Shown one piece after another: positions 6,296 to 8,935 of a DNA stretch of 8,935 nucleotides (position 1 is the stretch's first letter; each line of letters opens with the position of its first letter). Source of the stretch: Ktedonobacter sp. (GTDB lineage: Bacteria; Chloroflexota; Ktedonobacteria; Ktedonobacterales; Ktedonobacteraceae); assembly GCA_003450555.1 (NCBI GenBank), contig DMFQ01000062.1:507-9441 (forward strand), in the 5' to 3' direction. The notes under the pieces are model-generated. The model ran no database searches. It saw nothing but the letters and a program-made list of their open reading frames with translations, and was not told the origin of the DNA. The translations under genes and the position numbers were made by a program.

Positions 6296-7193
6296 GCATT
6301 TCTCAAAGGGGCGCGTTTTCTTGCTGGGAGATGCTGCCCATATGATGCCCCCCTTCGGCGGTCAGGGGTTAAATAGCGGGCTGCGCGATGCACATAATTT
6401 GTCATGGAAACTGGCGCTGGTGGTGCATGGCCTTGCCAGTGTCCAATTGCTCGATAGCTATCATGAAGAACGGCACAGGCATGTAGCACAAATGCTTCGC
6501 TTCTCTTCTTTATTAGGCAATATTGTTATGTCAACTATAAAGCCGGTGGCTTACTGTCGCGATATGTTGTTCCAGCTATTCAACCTGGTGCCTATCATGT
6601 GCGAATTCTTGACGGAGGCTCGTATCAAGCCACAGCCAAAATATAAGAGCGGCTTCTTACTCTCCGCTGAAGAACGAAAACATAAAACGCTAGCTGGCCA
6701 GATGCTGCCCCAACCAGAAGTGATAACAACCGGGGGACGGCATGCACTGCTCGATGAGATCCTGGGGCCAGGCTTTGCATTGCTCCGTTTTCATCACAAT
6801 CCAGCAGAGGCTTTCTCCTCGTTAAAGACCGATTTTTGGGAGCGCATGGGAGCACGTTTTGTGTGTATACAGTCAGGACTCCCGCGCAAAGAAGGATACA
6901 ACGCTATTCACGAGGGACTCTTTTACAACGAACCGAAAGAAGCGCTGAGAATAGGTTCTATGCTCCTGGCAGTGGTTCAATCAAATGACACGAATTTCCT
7001 GCGCAGCCACCGGGACGTGTTCATTGTTGTGCGTCCCGACCGTTATATCTTCGGTGTTTTTAGAGAGGAGAAGGCTGACACATTTGTATCAGCCTTCAAA
7101 GAATTACTTACAAAAGCAGGTAGGTCAGAGGCCCAGTGCATAGGGATCGAAGAGATTGGCATTGGTACTGTCAACGTAGACCACACCGTTTGA
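6201..7193 (+). CDS. C-terminal fragment of the monooxygenase as literally encoded
   Basis: This frame is open from just after a TAA at 6192-6194 to the TGA at 7191-7193, giving about 330 residues of authentic monooxygenase sequence. It includes GDAAHMMPPFGGQG, the helix NSGLRDAHNLSWKL and the thioredoxin-like tail. Independent translation would have to begin at TTG 6321 or ATG 6342, inside or after the GD motif. AAGGGG near 6306 is a possible but probably coincidental ribosome binding site, since it also encodes conserved-looking residues. Alone the fragment lacks the Rossmann fold and should be inactive. Confidence 0.55.
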   Translation, partial: ERIAALIQQAGGSANSTIIRKTVYTFHSTLAKHFSKGRVFLLGDAAHMMPPFGGQGLNSGLRDAHNLSWKLALVVHGLASVQLLDSYHEERHRHVAQMLRFSSLLGNIVMSTIKPVAYCRDMLFQLFNLVPIMCEFLTEARIKPQPKYKSGFLLSAEERKHKTLAGQMLPQPEVITTGGRHALLDEILGPGFALLRFHHNPAEAFSSLKTDFWERMGARFVCIQSGLPRKEGYNAIHEGLFYNEPKEALRIGSMLLAVVQSNDTNFLRSHRDVFIVVRPDRYIFGVFREEKADTFVSAFKELLTKAGRSEAQCIGIEEIGIGTVNVDHTV

Positions 7194-7240
7194 GATGGAT
7201 GGCGCCCCATTTGGAAGCATAGCAAGTATATTCAAAAGGG

Positions 7241-8755
7241 CTACTCCTTGATATCTCCCAGGAGCGTTTTATACAACTGCATTTGACGGGATGCCGCCTG
7301 CCGATAGATCTCCCCTCGTTTGGCATCAGGCTGTATTGGCTCACCGAGAGACGGAATAACCTTGCCCACATCGGGTAAGATACCCATTGCCTCAAGTGCA
7401 AGAAGAGCGGCTCCACGGGCAGAGGCTTCGAGCTCGCTCGAAGGATAGAGCATCGTTCCAAGAGTATCTACCACGATCTGCTGCATCACAGAAGAACTAA
7501 GCAGCGCGCCGCCGCTGCCAATCAATTTTGGCTTCGTTTCATGAACATCCAATACACCGATAAGTTGTTGGTAGACGGCATTGAGTTGATAGGCCAGAGC
7601 CTCCATAGATGCGCGCAAGATATGTACAGGCGTTGTATGGGTCTGGATACCGGCCACCACTGCGCGTGCCTCTGCGTGCCAACCAGGGCTGCGTTCACCA
7701 GATATAAAGGGCAAAATAGTCAGGCCATGCCCATCAGGAGATAAAGCAGCAACCCGCGGCTCCACCTCTTTCAAAGAGGGCAGTTTTAAGGTCTTATCCA
7801 TCCACGCGAAGACATTACCACCTTCGCTCAATGCACCACCAAGTAACGCACGTTTGCCATCTACGAGATAAAGCCAGAGGCCAGAGGGTGGAACGACCTG
7901 TTCGGGTGATACAACGACGCGGATGGCACTTGAAGTGCCGATGGTGAGCGCCCAGTTCCCCTCGGTTACGCAACCTGAACCGACGTTGGCAGCCGCTCCA
8001 TCGCCGAGGGCGGGATACCAGGGAATGTCGCGGAGAATTGGCCAGCGTTCGGCATACTCCGATTTTAGTCCGTGTATTGCTTCATGCAAATCGCCCAACT
8101 GGGGAAGTTGATCAGGCCGGATTCCGAGCACATTCATCAACTCTTTATCCCAGGCGCGCTCGCGGATCACAAGCATGCCTGTCCCTGATGCCATCGAGAG
8201 ACTGCAGATGGACTGTCCCAGGAGTTGACGATGCAGATACTCGCCGAAAGAGAGCCATTGCGCCGCATGTGAAAAAGCGCCGGGCTGTGTCTGCGCCAAA
8301 AAGCACAATTTCGCGGGCCAATAGCTGGCGTGAAGGCGCGCGCCTGTGCGCTCATGAATGGCTTTCCCATCCAATTGTGTGCTCAGTTCAGCGGCGGCCT
8401 GGCGCGGGCGGGTATCTTCCCAGGTAATGAGTGGCGTAACGGGTCGTCCATCGGTATCTACTCCGACGATGCTATGCCAGAAGGTGTCGGTCGCCACTGC
8501 CCCGATTAAGGAGGTCAGCGGGCCGGCTGCTTTCAAAGCATTATCAATCGTAGAGGCAACGGCGGCAACAAGCGTATCGGCATCAACCGAGACTTCTCCA
8601 TCGTTAGACAGGGTAAGTTCATAGGTCTCCTGGGCCTGTATGCCCGGTACGGCCGATCCGTTTGCTGCAAACAATAAGGCACGAGTCGAAGAGGTGCCAA
8701 CATCCAATGAAAGAATAAAGGGGGCATGTGATTGTACATTCGTTTTCTGTTCCAT
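7241..8755 (-). CDS. FGGY-family carbohydrate kinase, probably gluconokinase-like
   Basis: This 504-residue cytoplasmic sugar kinase would transfer phosphate from ATP to a sugar or sugar acid, feeding central carbon metabolism. It shows the two actin-like ATPase lobes: LSLDVGTSSTRALLF at 15-29 (phosphate 1 loop), WEDTR at 112-116 in the sugar-binding region, the catalytic base Asp252 in GDGAAANVGSG, the phosphate 2 loop TIGTSSAIR at 271-279 and the adenosine-side motif GSGGALLSSS at 413-422. Length is standard. SMASGTGM (187-194), EGGNVFAW (311-318) and FISGERSPGW (350-359) are closest, from memory, to the gluconate kinase branch rather than glycerol kinase; xylulokinase or another FGGY substrate remains possible. 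The start ATG at 8755-8753 is preceded by a weak AGGG site. The gene converges on the monooxygenase with a 47-base gap and no recognisable terminator between them, and has no evident link to the polyketide genes. Confidence 0.88.
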   Translation of the reverse strand: MEQKTNVQSHAPFILSLDVGTSSTRALLFAANGSAVPGIQAQETYELTLSNDGEVSVDADTLVAAVASTIDNALKAAGPLTSLIGAVATDTFWHSIVGVDTDGRPVTPLITWEDTRPRQAAAELSTQLDGKAIHERTGARLHASYWPAKLCFLAQTQPGAFSHAAQWLSFGEYLHRQLLGQSICSLSMASGTGMLVIRERAWDKELMNVLGIRPDQLPQLGDLHEAIHGLKSEYAERWPILRDIPWYPALGDGAAANVGSGCVTEGNWALTIGTSSAIRVVVSPEQVVPPSGLWLYLVDGKRALLGGALSEGGNVFAWMDKTLKLPSLKEVEPRVAALSPDGHGLTILPFISGERSPGWHAEARAVVAGIQTHTTPVHILRASMEALAYQLNAVYQQLIGVLDVHETKPKLIGSGGALLSSSVMQQIVVDTLGTMLYPSSELEASARGAALLALEAMGILPDVGKVIPSLGEPIQPDAKRGEIYRQAASRQMQLYKTLLGDIKE

Positions 8756-8897
8756 AGGAAACTACCCTATCTTTATTTGTAATTGGTGAAGCCAGGCGTG
8801 GTAATCTTCTTGTTTATATAGTAGCACAAGGGAGAGAAAATATTGCCGCTCCTAACGCCGGTACCTTATGCACTCCTATGGTTTTTAACGAGAACAC

Positions 8898-8926
8898 TTG
8901 ACAAAATACAGCTATTTTGATATAGT
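8898..8926 (+). promoter_or_regulatory. near-consensus housekeeping sigma promoter reading rightward
   Basis: TTGACA (8898-8903) and TATAGT (8921-8926) are separated by exactly 17 bases, a full -35 match and a five-of-six -10 match. It points out of the right edge of the window, away from the kinase, so it should serve a gene beyond 8935. No comparable promoter for the kinase was found on the other strand; TATATA at 8815-8820 is a possible -10 only. Confidence 0.75.
8902..8919. promoter_or_regulatory. inverted repeat inside the promoter spacer, candidate operator
   Basis: CAAAATA (8902-8908) and TATTTTG (8913-8919) form a perfect 7-base dyad around CAGC. It overlaps the end of the -35 box and fills the spacer, where a dimeric repressor would block RNA polymerase. 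The regulator is unknown. The arms are A/T-rich, so chance occurrence is possible. Confidence 0.5.
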
Positions 8927-8935
8927 TCTATGTAG

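Larger units (their letters stand above)
5435..7193 (+). pseudogene. class A FAD-dependent aromatic monooxygenase, split by a +1 frameshift
   Basis: Joined across one frameshift, this is a 585-residue flavoprotein hydroxylase of the p-hydroxybenzoate hydroxylase superfamily. It resembles MhpA and polyketide hydroxylases, which add OH to phenolic rings using NAD(P)H and O2. Motifs in order: GAGPTG at 28-33 with Glu51 closing the FAD Rossmann fold; CDGG at 178-181 (DG motif); GDAAH at 298-302 in the joined numbering (GD motif, FAD ribityl contact); then a C-terminal thioredoxin-like region ending near RPDRYIFGVFR. The first frame runs to LLPGETEKEMLSK and then loses similarity, stopping at 6293-6295. 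The other frame continues as ERIAALIQQAGG through HFSKGRVFLLGDAAH. The join lies at AGC AAA A GAA, with one extra A in the run 6197-6200. It follows CLF by 87 bases on the same strand, so it is probably a tailoring enzyme of the polyketide. Alternatives to a decayed gene are an assembly or sequencing error, or +1 recoding. Confidence 0.85.

Noticed and set aside
7194..7240. Bidirectional terminator between the convergent monooxygenase and kinase genes
   Set aside because: Only a 4-bp ATGG/CCAT stem and a GGCGCC palindrome are visible, with no T run on either strand.
8038..8427. 129-codon open frame opposite the FGGY kinase
   Set aside because: It is antisense to a well-supported kinase, and its Arg- and Ser-rich composition is typical of a shadow frame.
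8815..8820. TATATA as the -10 box of the kinase promoter
   Set aside because: No acceptable -35 lies at 16-18 bases on the minus strand.
1..8935. CRISPR arrays, tRNA or rRNA genes, insertion sequences
   Set aside because: No regularly spaced repeat array, tRNA-like fold, rRNA-like stretch or transposase frame was found on either strand by reading.

Overview
The window holds five loci from what is most likely a Chloroflexota bacterium of the Ktedonobacteria type. The lineage is an inference from the FHA-ABCG fusion transporter, the mid-range base composition and a type II polyketide synthase (PKS) pair that resembles, but does not match, the actinobacterial version. No rRNA, tRNA, CRISPR array or transposase gene is visible.

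Layout, left to right. (1) 1-2448 (+): an FHA-FHA-ABC transporter fusion of ABCG type, cut at its 5' end by the window edge. (2) 2449-2701: a non-coding block with a two-tier hairpin just after the stop codon, a strong rho-independent terminator, a set of TTCATA direct repeats and a three-codon leader ORF. (3) 2702-3982 (+): an active-type ketosynthase alpha (KS) of a type II PKS. (4) 4097-5347 (+): its partner, a chain-length-factor-like KS beta (CLF) lacking the nucleophile and one catalytic histidine. (5) 5435-7193 (+): a class A flavin monooxygenase of the MhpA / aromatic polyketide hydroxylase type, split by a one-base frameshift in a short A run near 6197-6200. (6) 7241-8755 (-): a convergent FGGY sugar kinase, probably gluconokinase-like. 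(7) 8756-8935: a divergent intergenic region with a near-consensus rightward promoter that carries a dyad in its spacer.

Genes 3 to 5 read as a small aromatic polyketide locus. KS and CLF would form the heterodimer that builds a poly-beta-ketone chain on an acyl carrier protein, and the monooxygenase would hydroxylate an aromatic product. No acyl carrier protein, malonyl transferase, ketoreductase, aromatase or cyclase is present here, so these must lie outside the window or be shared with fatty acid synthesis. The terminator at 2496-2564 suggests the transporter is transcribed separately. The kinase is on the other strand and looks like unrelated sugar metabolism.

The points most worth checking are the frameshifted monooxygenase (decayed gene, sequencing error or +1 recoding), the unusual CLF residues, the uncoupled KS/CLF arrangement and the regulated-looking promoter at the right edge.
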